Assembly: GCA_910587515.1 (NCBI GenBank)
Contig: CAJULW010000010.1
Coordinates: 86,095 to 150,094 of the forward strand
Origin: an uncultured Duncaniella sp.
GTDB taxonomy: Bacteria > Bacteroidota > Bacteroidia > Bacteroidales > Muribaculaceae
Reading direction: 5' to 3'
Length of the DNA stretch: 64,000 bases
The notes below the pieces were generated by a model that had not been told where the DNA came from, ran no database searches, and saw nothing but the letters and a program-made list of their open reading frames with translations. The translations under genes were made by a program, and so were the position numbers. This document shows, in pieces, positions 49,119 to 57,443 of this stretch (its first letter is position 1; each line of letters opens with the position of its first letter).

Positions 49119-51380
49119 TTAGTTGCGTGGACCATGGTTACCGTTGTTGTCACGGCGTGGGCCACGGTCTCCACCTTCGCGACGTGGGCGGTCTCCGTCA
49201 CGACGAGGACGGTCGCCTTCGCGGCGAGGGCCGCGCTCGCTGCGTGGAGCGCGTTCGCGTTCTACGTAGCCTTCGGGCTTAGGTTGGAGCGCGCGCATAG
49301 AGAGGCGATATTTGCCGGTTTTTTTGTCAATCTCGATAAGTTTGACTTCGAGTTCGTCGCCTTCCTTAAGACCGGATGCTTCCATGTTTTCAAGGCGGTC
49401 CCAGGATATTTCGGAGATATGAAGCAGTCCGTCACGGTTGGGCATGAATTCTACGAACGCACCGAAATCAAGGATTGAACGGACCTTCCCTTTATAGACC
49501 TTGCCTTCTTCGGGAAGCTCTACTATAGCATTGATCATTTCAAGGGCTTTGTCGATAGACGCCTTGTTGGAGGCCGCGATTTCGATGTAGCCTCCGTCGG
49601 GTATTTCGTCTATGCTGACTGTCGCACCGCTGGCTTCCTGGATTCCCTGGATGATTTTTCCACCGGGGCCGATGACAGCACCGATAAGCTCTTTAGGAAT
49701 GAGCATGGTGACGATGCGTGGCACATGAGGCTTGTAGTCTTCGCGTGCGGCCGGAATTGTTTCTTCGATCTTGTTGAGGATATGTAGGCGGCCTTCACGA
49801 GCCTGGTTGAGAGCTTTTTCAAGTATTTCGTAGCTGAGGCCGTCGCATTTGATGTCCATTTGGGTGGCGGTAATGCCTTCGCGTGTGCCGGTCACCTTGA
49901 AGTCCATGTCTCCGAGGTGGTCTTCATCACCAAGGATATCGGAGAGGATTGCATATTTCTCACCATCGGAGATAAGACCCATTGCGATACCGCTGACAGG
50001 GCGTTTCATCTTGACACCGGCGTCGAGCAGTGATAGTGTGCCTGCGCATACGGTCGCCATAGACGATGATCCGTTTGATTCGAGGATGTCGCTGACAATA
50101 CGGCAGACGTAAGGGAAATCATCCGGGAACATGCGTTTCAATGCGCGATGTGCAAGGTTTCCGTGGCCTACTTCGCGACGGCCTACACCACGTACGGGGC
50201 GGGCTTCTCCTGTAGAGAAGGGAGGGAAGTTGTAATGAAGGAGGAAACGTTCGCGACCTTGGTTCAAAACGTCGTCAAGAATCTTTTCGTCAAGTTTGGT
50301 GCCGAGTGTGACTGTGGCGAGCGATTGGGTCTCTCCACGGGTGAATACAGCTGAGCCGTGAGGTCCGGGAAGATAGTCCACTTCACACCAAATGGGGCGT
50401 ATCTCCGTTGTTTTGCGACCGTCGAGACGTACACCTTCGTCAAGAACGCAGCGACGCATGGCCTCTTTCTCAACGTCGTGATAGTAACGCTTGACCATGG
50501 CTTTTTTCTCATCGCGTTCTTCTTCGGGAATGGTCTCGAGGTATTCTTCGCAGATTTTGTCGAAACTTTCCTGGCGCCAATGTTTGTCCGCGCTTCCGGT
50601 TTTTGCTATGGCATATGCTTTGTCGTAGCATTTGTCATGAACGTCTTTGCGTAGCTCTTCGTCGTTTGTTTCGTGGCAGTATTCGCGTTTTACAGTCGAG
50701 CCTACTGCCTCCGAGAGTTCCATCTGGGCTTTGCATTGAACCTTGATTGCGTCGTGGGCGGCACGAAGGGCGGCAAGGAGATCAGCTTCGGAAACCTCGT
50801 TCATTTCACCTTCCACCATCATGATGTTGTCGTATGTGGCTCCGACCATCAATTCCATGTCGGCTTTCTCAAGCTGTTCAAATGTGGGGTCGATCACGAA
50901 CTGACCGTCGACGCGAGCCACGCGTACTTCGGAGATCGGTCCGTTGAAAGGTATATCGCTCACGGCGAGTGCGGCTGATGCGGCAAGACCTGCGAGAGCG
51001 TCAGGCATGTCTACACCGTCGGAGGAATACATCGTAACCTGTACGAAAGTGTCGGCATGATAATTGTCAGGAAATAGTGGGCGTAACACGCGGTCGACAA
51101 GGCGAGATGTGAGAATCTCATAATCACTGGCACGGCCTTCACGTTTGAGGAAGCCACCGGGGAAACGTCCGTTTGATGAGAATTTTTCTTTGTACTCAAC
51201 TTGCAGTGGCATGAAATCGACACCTTCTCCGGCTTCCTTAGCCGTGACTACTGTGGCAAGGAGCATAGTATTGCCCATGCGCAGTTCTACCGCTCCATCG
51301 GCTTGCTTTGCGAGTTTGCCGGTCTCGAGAGTAATGGTGCGACCGTCGGGCAGCTCGATGGTTTTTTTGATTGGATTCAT
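49119..51380 (-). CDS. pnp: Polyribonucleotide nucleotidyltransferase (PNPase)
   Basis: A 753-residue 3'-5' phosphorolytic exoribonuclease of RNA decay. Two RNase PH domains (about 10-235 and 315-545) are separated by a helical linker. The second contains FTRGETQSLATVTLG and GRREVGHGNLAHRAL, and the catalytic region MGLISDGEKYAILSDILGDEDHLGDMD. A KH domain has IGAVIGPGGKII and an S1 domain covers about 630-700. The tail after residue 705 is a low-complexity Arg-rich repeat of the GDRPRR type that probably binds RNA. This tail is longer than in E. coli PNPase. Confidence 0.96.
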   Translation of the reverse strand: MNPIKKTIELPDGRTITLETGKLAKQADGAVELRMGNTMLLATVVTAKEAGEGVDFMPLQVEYKEKFSSNGRFPGGFLKREGRASDYEILTSRLVDRVLRPLFPDNYHADTFVQVTMYSSDGVDMPDALAGLAASAALAVSDIPFNGPISEVRVARVDGQFVIDPTFEQLEKADMELMVGATYDNIMMVEGEMNEVSEADLLAALRAAHDAIKVQCKAQMELSEAVGSTVKREYCHETNDEELRKDVHDKCYDKAYAIAKTGSADKHWRQESFDKICEEYLETIPEEERDEKKAMVKRYYHDVEKEAMRRCVLDEGVRLDGRKTTEIRPIWCEVDYLPGPHGSAVFTRGETQSLATVTLGTKLDEKILDDVLNQGRERFLLHYNFPPFSTGEARPVRGVGRREVGHGNLAHRALKRMFPDDFPYVCRIVSDILESNGSSSMATVCAGTLSLLDAGVKMKRPVSGIAMGLISDGEKYAILSDILGDEDHLGDMDFKVTGTREGITATQMDIKCDGLSYEILEKALNQAREGRLHILNKIEETIPAAREDYKPHVPRIVTMLIPKELIGAVIGPGGKIIQGIQEASGATVSIDEIPDGGYIEIAASNKASIDKALEMINAIVELPEEGKVYKGKVRSILDFGAFVEFMPNRDGLLHISEISWDRLENMEASGLKEGDELEVKLIEIDKKTGKYRLSMRALQPKPEGYVERERAPRSERGPRREGDRPRRDGDRPRREGGDRGPRRDNNGNHGPRN

Positions 51381-51445
51381 AAAAAGTTTAGTATTTTCAG
51401 CTTGATAGGTTATATCATTTTTGCAGCTTAGGTTATTTCAGTTTG

Positions 51446-51453
51446 CAAAGATA
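51446..51453 (-). promoter_or_regulatory. Putative -7 box for pnp
   Basis: Minus-strand TATCTTTG, 65 nt before the pnp ATG. No -33 TTG at the usual spacing. The divergent gap 51381-51772 otherwise holds AT-rich sequence and the ybaK box. Confidence 0.45.
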
Positions 51454-51729
51454 ATAATTATATTATAATAAATGAATGTGTTCCGTGTCCAATTTATGGC
51501 GACCGAATGTCTAAAGTTGAAAAACAATCTTAGATAATGTTAAATTTTGTAATGGGTCGAGGTTGCTGGGGTATATTGGTAAATGGTGTGAATTTGTATC
51601 CGGATTTATGTGTTCTGTCTGTTGGGCTAAGCTTGGTCGCGATTTGATTGTAGCTGTTTCATGAATGTCCGGTCAATCACGATTCTGTCTGATATCGGGA
51701 ATACATGCAACAACCTCCGTTTTTTATTG

Positions 51730-51737
51730 TATCTTTG
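51730..51737 (+). promoter_or_regulatory. Putative -7 box for ybaK-aroC
   Basis: Plus-strand TATCTTTG, 35 nt before the ybaK ATG at 51773. No convincing TTG is seen at 19-22 nt upstream. Confidence 0.45.
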
Positions 51738-51772
51738 TGAGGAAATATATTCCGTATAAATCGATACTATTT

Positions 51773-52261
51773 ATGGATAAAGTGTCTAAAACGAATGCGG
51801 CACGCTTGCTTGATAAGGCTAAGGTGGATTATGATTTGATTCCTTATAAAGTTGATCCTGACAATCTTGCGGCCGAACATGTGGCCGAAGAACTTGGGGA
51901 GGATATAAACAGTGTGTTTAAGACCCTTGTACTTCATGGCGATAAGGCTGGATATTTCGTTTGCGTTGTGCCCGGCAATATGGAGGTGGATTTAAAAAAG
52001 GCTGCTAAAGTCGCCGGTTCTAAGAAGGCTGAATTGATACCGATGAAGGAGTTGCTTCCGCTTACGGGCTATATACGTGGTGGCTGTTCTCCGATAGGTA
52101 TGAAGAAGGCTTTTCCGACTTATTTCCATTTGACGGTTTCGGGGTTTGAGTTTGTCTATGTTTCGGCCGGAGTTCGTGGATTGCAGTTTAAGATCCGCCC
52201 GGCTGATCTGGTTGCGTTCTGTAAGGCGACAGTGGCTGATATAGCGGAAGAAAAGGTGTGA
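51773..52261 (+). CDS. ybaK: YbaK/EbsC-type Cys-tRNA(Pro) deacylase
   Basis: A 162-residue cytoplasmic protein of the trans-editing deacylase family that hydrolyses mischarged Cys-tRNA(Pro). The opening SKTNAARLLDKAKVDYDLIPY, the middle VFKTLVLHGDKAGYFVCVVPG with the catalytic-region Lys, and the segment TGYIRGGCSPIGMKKAFPTY are typical. The ATG at 51773 fits the family and the promoter; the longer frame runs through the promoter. It starts an operon with aroC (25 nt apart) and the radical SAM gene. Confidence 0.92.
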   Translation: MDKVSKTNAARLLDKAKVDYDLIPYKVDPDNLAAEHVAEELGEDINSVFKTLVLHGDKAGYFVCVVPGNMEVDLKKAAKVAGSKKAELIPMKELLPLTGYIRGGCSPIGMKKAFPTYFHLTVSGFEFVYVSAGVRGLQFKIRPADLVAFCKATVADIAEEKV

Positions 52262-52285
52262 TGAATCAGGATTAAAAGAAAACTT

Positions 52286-53362
52286 ATGAATACTATAGGA
52301 AGGATATTTACATTCACCGGTTTTGGCGAAAGTCACGGTACTGCTATCGGAGGAGTCATAGACGGAATGCCGGCTGGCGTGGCGATTGATGTCGGGAAGA
52401 TACAATGTGAGCTTGACCGGCGTCGGCCGGGACAATCCTTGATAACGACATCAAGAAGCGAGAGTGATACGGTCGAAATACTGTCAGGACTTTATGAGGG
52501 TGTGACTACCGGTTGTCCAATAGGTTTCATAATACGTAATGAAAACCAGCATTCAAATGATTATGACCAATTGAGGGATGCGTTCAGACCGTCTCATGCC
52601 GATTTTACCTATGATGCGAAATATGGGCTGCGTGACCATCGCGGAGGTGGCCGTTCAAGTGCCCGGGAAACAGCTACGCGCGTGGTGGCCGGTGCTTTTG
52701 CGAAACAGGCTCTTGAGCATATCGGTGTCACAGTAAAGGCATATACTTCACAGGTAGGTTCTATCGTTCTTGACAAGCATTATAATGAGCTTGATTTGTC
52801 TCTTGTCGAAAGTAACGCTGTGAGATGTCCCGAGCCGTCGGTGGCAGCCGTTATGGAGGAATTTATAATGGGGATAAAGAAAGAAGGCGACACTATCGGT
52901 GGGGTGGTGAGCTGTGTTGTCACAGGGCTTCCGGTCGGAGTCGGTGATCCGGTGTTCGGCCGTTTGGGCGCTCGTTTGTCTGAGGCTATGATGAGTATCA
53001 ATGCGAGCAAGGGTTTTGAATATGGAACCGGTTTTGGTGGACTCTCGCTGCGTGGCAGTGAGGTGATGGATCGTTTTAAGTCGGATCCAAAGAGGGGAAT
53101 CTCCACTTTGACGAACCATTCAGGAGGTATACAGGGTGGGATTTCCAATGGTGAGGATATATATTTCAGAGTGGCTTTCAAGCCGGTGGCTACGCTTATG
53201 CGCGATGTCACTACGGTTGATCATGACGGACGCGAAGTCTTGATTAAGGCTCGCGGCCGTCATGATCCGTGTGTGGTTCCGCGCGCTGTGCCTATTGTCG
53301 AGGCTATGGCTTCGATTGTTTTGCTTGATGCCGTGTTAATAAATCGGGCTGCGCGTATATGA
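52286..53362 (+). CDS. aroC: Chorismate synthase
   Basis: A 358-residue FMN-dependent enzyme making chorismate from EPSP, the last shared step of aromatic amino acid synthesis. The three signatures are present: GESHGTAIGGVIDGMPAGV at the start, DYRG-type AKYGLRDHRGGGRSSARETA in the middle, and RGRHDPCVVPRAVPIVEAM near the end. Two conserved His sit in GESHG and DHRGG. Its stop overlaps the next start in ATGA, indicating translational coupling. Confidence 0.96.
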   Translation: MNTIGRIFTFTGFGESHGTAIGGVIDGMPAGVAIDVGKIQCELDRRRPGQSLITTSRSESDTVEILSGLYEGVTTGCPIGFIIRNENQHSNDYDQLRDAFRPSHADFTYDAKYGLRDHRGGGRSSARETATRVVAGAFAKQALEHIGVTVKAYTSQVGSIVLDKHYNELDLSLVESNAVRCPEPSVAAVMEEFIMGIKKEGDTIGGVVSCVVTGLPVGVGDPVFGRLGARLSEAMMSINASKGFEYGTGFGGLSLRGSEVMDRFKSDPKRGISTLTNHSGGIQGGISNGEDIYFRVAFKPVATLMRDVTTVDHDGREVLIKARGRHDPCVVPRAVPIVEAMASIVLLDAVLINRAARI

Positions 53363-54270
53363 TGAAACCTTATAGGGATTTTGCGGATTTTCTTGGCGGA
53401 TATTTTAATGGGAAAGTGCAGAAAATAACCGTAAACGCTGGATTCAGTTGTCCGAATCGCGACGGGACGAAAGGGTGGGGTGGTTGTACTTATTGTAATA
53501 ACCAGTCGTTCAACCCGTCATATTGCAAACCGACGCTTAGTGTAAGCGAACAGCTTGAACGCGGTAAAGAGTTTTTTTCGAAGAAGTATCCACGGATGGA
53601 CTATCTGGCGTATTTTCAGGCTTATACCAATACGCATTCGGATGACATATCGCGATTGTCGGAATTATATCGGGAGGCTTTGTCTGTCGAAAAGGTGAGA
53701 GGTCTGATAATAGGTACAAGGCCGGATTGTATGCCGGACGAATTGCTTGAAACTCTTGTCGGTCTTCCGGGGTGGGTCATGGTGGAGTACGGTGCTGAGA
53801 CCGCTTGCGATGAGACTCTTGTACGTGTCAACCGTTGTCATACATGGCAAGATACGGTTGATGCCGTGTGCAGGACTCATGACGCCGGATTGCCATGCGG
53901 ACTTCATCTCATTATGGGGCTTCCCGGCGAGGACGAAGCGACAATGATGGAGACTATAGACAGGGTTAACGAGTTGCCAGTGGATACGTTAAAGATTCAT
54001 CAGTTGCAACTTGTCCGCGGGACGCGTATGGCTCATGACGTTGAGAATGGGCTGTATGATATTCCGCGTTTCTCCGCTGAGGAATATATCGATCTCTGTG
54101 TCAAAATATTGCATAGGCTTCGTCGTGATATCGCTGTGGAGAGGTTTGTGTCTCAATCTCCATCGGAATTGCTTATATATCCCAAATGGGGACTGAAAAA
54201 CTATCAGTTTACGAATCTTCTTCTTCGCAGGCTGGTTTCTGGAGGCGTTGAGCGGGATAAAGTCTTTTAG
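53359..54270 (+). CDS. YhcC-type radical SAM protein (TIGR01212)
   Basis: A 303-residue radical SAM enzyme of the YhcC family. Its iron-sulfur motif reads SCPNRDGTKGWGGCTYCNN, with the spacing of this family rather than the standard CxxxCxxC. Next come the TIM-barrel segments AYFQAYTNTH, IGTRPDCMPDELLE, VEYGAETACDETL and GLHLIMGLPGEDE. The reaction is unknown; a tRNA or metabolic modification is usually proposed. It overlaps aroC by 4 bases, which says more about expression than about pathway. Confidence 0.9.
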   Translation: MMKPYRDFADFLGGYFNGKVQKITVNAGFSCPNRDGTKGWGGCTYCNNQSFNPSYCKPTLSVSEQLERGKEFFSKKYPRMDYLAYFQAYTNTHSDDISRLSELYREALSVEKVRGLIIGTRPDCMPDELLETLVGLPGWVMVEYGAETACDETLVRVNRCHTWQDTVDAVCRTHDAGLPCGLHLIMGLPGEDEATMMETIDRVNELPVDTLKIHQLQLVRGTRMAHDVENGLYDIPRFSAEEYIDLCVKILHRLRRDIAVERFVSQSPSELLIYPKWGLKNYQFTNLLLRRLVSGGVERDKVF

Positions 54271-54282
54271 ATGGAGGAAGAT

Positions 54283-54313
54283 TTGCCGCTGAAAGGAAAA
54301 ATCACTATTTTTG
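54283..54313 (+). promoter_or_regulatory. Promoter of upp
   Basis: TTG at 54283-54285 and TATTTTTG at 54306-54313 with a 20-nt spacer, a full consensus. The start would be near 54320, about 26 nt before the upp ATG. Confidence 0.8.
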
Positions 54314-54345
54314 TTTATATAAAATACGGATTAAGCTTATAGATT

Positions 54346-54999
54346 ATGGAAGTTATAAATTTTGCGGATCAACCGTCGCTGGTATGCCAATATATGGGCG
54401 AACTGAGAGACGTGAATGTTCAGAAAGATATGTTGCGCTTTCGTCGGAATCTCGAGCGTATAGGTGAGATTATGGCTTATGAGATGTCGAAGCGAATGCG
54501 GTACGGGATTGTTGATGTAAGCACGCCTCTTGGTGTCGCTCCATCAGAGATGTTGGATGAGGAGGTTGTCCTCGCTACCATATTCCGTGCCGGGATACCG
54601 TTCCATAAAGGTTTTCTTGATTATTTTGATCATGCGCAAAATGCGTTTGTGTCGGCTTATAGAAAATACAGGGAAAAAGAAAATTTTGATGTGTTTATTG
54701 AATATATAGCCTCTCCGAGAATTGATGGCAAGACCCTTGTGATCGCGGATCCGATGCTTGCTACCGGAGCCTCTATGGAGCTTAGCTATAAAGCTTTGTT
54801 GACAAAAGGTGAGCCGGCTCATATACATGTCGCTTCGATTATCGCTTCGAAAACCGCTATCGATTATGTCAGGTCAACTTTCCCTGAAGATAAAACGACA
54901 GTTTGGGTTGGGGCGATCGACGATTCGATCAATGAACATTCATATATAGTCCCCGGTCTTGGCGATGCTGGTGATCTCGCTTACGGAATCAAGGAATAA
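54346..54999 (+). CDS. upp: Uracil phosphoribosyltransferase
   Basis: A 217-residue pyrimidine salvage enzyme converting uracil and PRPP to UMP. The PRPP-binding loop is VIADPMLATGASMELS. Other typical parts are LATIFRAGIPFHKGFLDYF and the uracil-binding end SYIVPGLGDAGDLAYG. It is slightly diverged from the E. coli form (TPLGVAP in place of the usual TP motif), but the catalytic loop is complete. It is single-gene, with its own promoter and a strong bidirectional terminator. Confidence 0.93.
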   Translation: MEVINFADQPSLVCQYMGELRDVNVQKDMLRFRRNLERIGEIMAYEMSKRMRYGIVDVSTPLGVAPSEMLDEEVVLATIFRAGIPFHKGFLDYFDHAQNAFVSAYRKYREKENFDVFIEYIASPRIDGKTLVIADPMLATGASMELSYKALLTKGEPAHIHVASIIASKTAIDYVRSTFPEDKTTVWVGAIDDSINEHSYIVPGLGDAGDLAYGIKE

Positions 55000-55010
55000 T
55001 ATAAATTTAC

Positions 55011-55068
55011 CATAGAAAAATACATGGAGCGGAGGCAGTTCGGCCTCCGCTCCATGTATTTTTCTATG
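55011..55068. terminator. Long perfect bidirectional terminator between upp and metK
   Basis: A 26-bp perfect stem (arms 55011-55036 and 55043-55068) with a 6-nt loop. The GC core CATGGAGCGGAGGC is flanked by AAAAA and TTTTT, giving U-runs for both convergent genes. The stem is unusually long for a terminator. Confidence 0.92.
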
Positions 55069-55095
55069 TATCGCGTAGATTTGTCAGGTCTGGAT

Positions 55096-56421
55096 CTATA
55101 ATCCAAACACTTTTTTTACGTCTTCTACCGCATCAATTTTTTCCCAAGTGAAGAGTTCGACAGTGCGGGTGAAGGGGGCTTCGTATTTGGAGTGGAATTG
55201 TTTGGTCACCGTCATCGGTTGGCGACCGAGGTGTCCGTAGCTCGCTGTTTCACGATAGATGGGATTTCTGAGTCCGAAGCGTTTTTCAATAGCGTATGGG
55301 GTCATATCGAAGCATGGCATTTCTTGTATTTTCCCCGCTATTTCGGAGTCGGAGTAAGGCACTTTCGCGGTTCCGTAGGTGTTGATGCAAAGACTGACCG
55401 GACGGGCTTCGCCTATGGCGTATGCGACTTGTACGAGTACTCTTGAAGCTACGCCTGCAGCGACGAGATTTTTTGCAATGTGACGGGCTGCATACGCTGC
55501 GGAACGGTCTACTTTTGACGGGTCTTTGCCAGAGAACGCACCGCCTCCGTGAGCCCCATGCCCACCATAGGTGTCGACGATTATCTTACGTCCTGTTAGG
55601 CCTGTATCGCCATGAGGACCTCCGATTACGAATTTTCCGGTAGGGTTCACAAGGAGTTTCACGTCGTCTCCTATCAGAGCGGCTTCTTCCGGGCGAAGTT
55701 TGGCTTTGACGCGCGGAATAAGTATGTTGCGGATATCGTCGGTTATTCTTTTCTGCATGGCGCGGTCAGCGGCCGTGCGTGCAGAGTCGGAGTCTTCTGT
55801 CGGGATGACGAATTCGTCATGCTGTGTGGAGATGACTATGGTGTCTACCCGCAAGGGCCGGTTGTTTTCGTCATATTCAACTGTTACCTGGCTTTTTGAG
55901 TCGGGACGCAGATATGTGAACACGCGTCCTCTCTTTTCCCATGTCATTTCTTTGGCTTCGCGTCGGATGTCAGCGAGTTCCTGAAGCAGACGGTGAGAGA
56001 GATCGATAGTCAGAGGCATATAGTTTAATGTTTCGTCGCATGCGTAGCCGAACATCATGCCTTGGTCGCCTGCTCCCTGTTGCTCCTGTTCGGTGCGCTC
56101 TACACCGCGGTTGATATCCGCGCTCTGCTCGTGCAATGCCGAGAACACACCGCAGGCTTCCCCGTCAAATTTAAGTTCGCTCCGGTTATATCCGATGTTG
56201 CGTATCACCTCGCGCGTTACGTCCATAAGGTCTATATATGCTTCGCTTTTGACCTCGCCGGCTATGACTACTTGTCCTGTTGTTACAAGAGTCTCACATG
56301 CTACCTTTGACGATGGGTCGCGGGCAAGAAATTCATCGAGAATCGCGTCAGAAATCTGATCGGCTACTTTGTCGGGATGTCCTTCGGAGACGGATTCGGA
56401 TGTGAAGAGATATGTTTTCAT
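55096..56421 (-). CDS. metK: S-adenosylmethionine synthetase
   Basis: A 441-residue enzyme making SAM from methionine and ATP. Motifs are SEGHPDKVADQISDAI at the start, the GAGDQGMMFGYA hexapeptide region, the HGAHGGGAFSGKDPSKVDRSAAY loop with its catalytic Lys and Asp, and FVIGGPHGDTGLTG. It is about 55 residues longer than the E. coli enzyme, mainly through insertions, as is usual in Bacteroidetes. The 250-nt leader begins with a SAM-II-type pseudoknot, so SAM probably represses its own synthesis gene. Confidence 0.96.
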   Translation of the reverse strand: MKTYLFTSESVSEGHPDKVADQISDAILDEFLARDPSSKVACETLVTTGQVVIAGEVKSEAYIDLMDVTREVIRNIGYNRSELKFDGEACGVFSALHEQSADINRGVERTEQEQQGAGDQGMMFGYACDETLNYMPLTIDLSHRLLQELADIRREAKEMTWEKRGRVFTYLRPDSKSQVTVEYDENNRPLRVDTIVISTQHDEFVIPTEDSDSARTAADRAMQKRITDDIRNILIPRVKAKLRPEEAALIGDDVKLLVNPTGKFVIGGPHGDTGLTGRKIIVDTYGGHGAHGGGAFSGKDPSKVDRSAAYAARHIAKNLVAAGVASRVLVQVAYAIGEARPVSLCINTYGTAKVPYSDSEIAGKIQEMPCFDMTPYAIEKRFGLRNPIYRETASYGHLGRQPMTVTKQFHSKYEAPFTRTVELFTWEKIDAVEDVKKVFGL

Positions 56422-56617
56422 ATAGTTATAAAAATAAAAAATGTCGAAGTCAGTGTTTTGCCCATGAATAGCGGGCGGACTGCTTCAACATGTGTCATTC
56501 TAAAGTCGGCTTTACCTATACGTATGCAAGCCGGAGGGAATGGATCGTCAAAATTCTAAATCTCCGCGTGAACCTTGGAGAAATCCCGACAGGGGAAATG
56601 TTGCCCTGCGAGATGCA

Positions 56618-56671
56618 GTTTTAGCATTTTTTGGAGTGGTTGCAAGCAGCCAAATTTGTCCACTTTGATTT
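56618..56671 (-). promoter_or_regulatory. SAM-II-type riboswitch in the metK leader
   Basis: On the minus strand, AGTGG (56660-56664) pairs with CCACT (56635-56639) to make helix 1. The loop sequence TTTGGC (56649-56654) pairs with GCTAAA (56620-56625) to make an H-type pseudoknot. The linker contains the A-run and ATGCTAAA typical of the SAM-II class, known to me from alphaproteobacteria and Bacteroidetes. It lies at the predicted 5' end of the metK transcript, about 200 nt before the ATG, and the gene makes SAM. The match is by eye, without a covariance search. Confidence 0.72.
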
Positions 56672-56677
56672 CGGATG

Positions 56678-56708
56678 CAAATATACGCAAAAAACAGCGC
56701 ATCTCCAA
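56678..56708 (-). promoter_or_regulatory. Promoter of metK
   Basis: Minus-strand TATATTTG (56678-56685) with TTG (56706-56708) and a 20-nt spacer. The start is expected near 56671, directly before the riboswitch. The -33 element lies inside the terminator stem of the preceding lipoprotein gene. Confidence 0.82.
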
Positions 56709-56727
56709 ATTGATTGTGGAGATGCGC
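56697..56727 (-). terminator. Terminator of the small lipoprotein gene, overlapping the metK promoter
   Basis: GCGCATCTCCA at 56697-56707 pairs perfectly with TGGAGATGCGC at 56717-56727. On the minus strand TGTTTTTTG follows. Its second arm carries the TTG of the metK promoter, so terminator and promoter share bases. Confidence 0.85.
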
Positions 56728-56752
56728 GTAGGTATCTGGTCAATGTCCGCTA

Positions 56753-57247
56753 TTAGCGTTCGTTTTGGCTGATTTTTGTGTCGGGAGTTATTGTTCCGCT
56801 ACCTTCCGAACCGGTATCGCTGCCTTCTCCGGGTTCCTGACCCTCGTCAGCGACAATTACGATCGGAAATTGAGCGATAGCAAAGCCGGCTTCTTTGTCG
56901 ACCTGGAGTACGTTGGCGTCAACAGTCAGCGTATAGTTGCCAAGTTCCATGTCGGTTGTGTTGATGTCGATGGCGAAAGGCATTATGCTTGTGCGTCCGA
57001 GTGGCAGCCCGTTCCAAAAGTATGCCGCGCTGGTGATGGTTGCGTTTTTTGTGCCTTCGGCAGGTATTGCACGCAGCGCTGTTATCTGTAGTGTCTGGCC
57101 TTGAACCACATACAAGACATTGTCCTGGAGTGTTCCGCCTTTGTAGTCAAGCTGAAGAGTGACATTCGGAAGGTCTTTGTCGTCACTGCATGATGAAATC
57201 AGTCCGAGAAATGGAAGAACCAAAAGTAGATAAAGAAATTTTTTCAT
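56753..57247 (-). CDS. Small lipoprotein of unknown function
   Basis: A 164-residue lipoprotein: MKKFLYLLLVLPFLGLISSCSDD gives a clear signal with lipobox ISSC. The mature part is a beta-rich domain of about 115 residues with NVTLQLDYKGGTLQDN, YFWNGLPLGRTSIMPFAI and GNYTLTVDANV. It is followed by a Gly/Glu/Ser-rich tail (PGEGSDTGSEGSGT). I recognise no family. The fold looks like an immunoglobulin-type sandwich, and outer-membrane location is likely. The ATG at 57247 is chosen because the signal starts there. It ends in a strong terminator shared with the metK promoter. Confidence 0.75.
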   Translation of the reverse strand: MKKFLYLLLVLPFLGLISSCSDDKDLPNVTLQLDYKGGTLQDNVLYVVQGQTLQITALRAIPAEGTKNATITSAAYFWNGLPLGRTSIMPFAIDINTTDMELGNYTLTVDANVLQVDKEAGFAIAQFPIVIVADEGQEPGEGSDTGSEGSGTITPDTKISQNER

Positions 57248-57443
57248 AGGTGATAATAAAAAGTGTTTTTGGGTTATTGTTTGGATTTTATCAATTAATA
57301 AAACCGGTTCGGTCATTTGAATTGGAATGGTGATTTTGAAATGGTCTTTGATATGAAAGACGGTTTACCGTTACAAAAGACCGGCCGGATGTAGGGTGAA
57401 GACTTGTCAGCAGTTATTGTTGATATCTTCTTATACGATCGTT

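Noticed and set aside
49097..51405. Several long plus-strand open frames opposite pnp
   Set aside because: They mirror the codon pattern of pnp, have no ribosome sites, and the encoded proteins are low-complexity or unlike any family.
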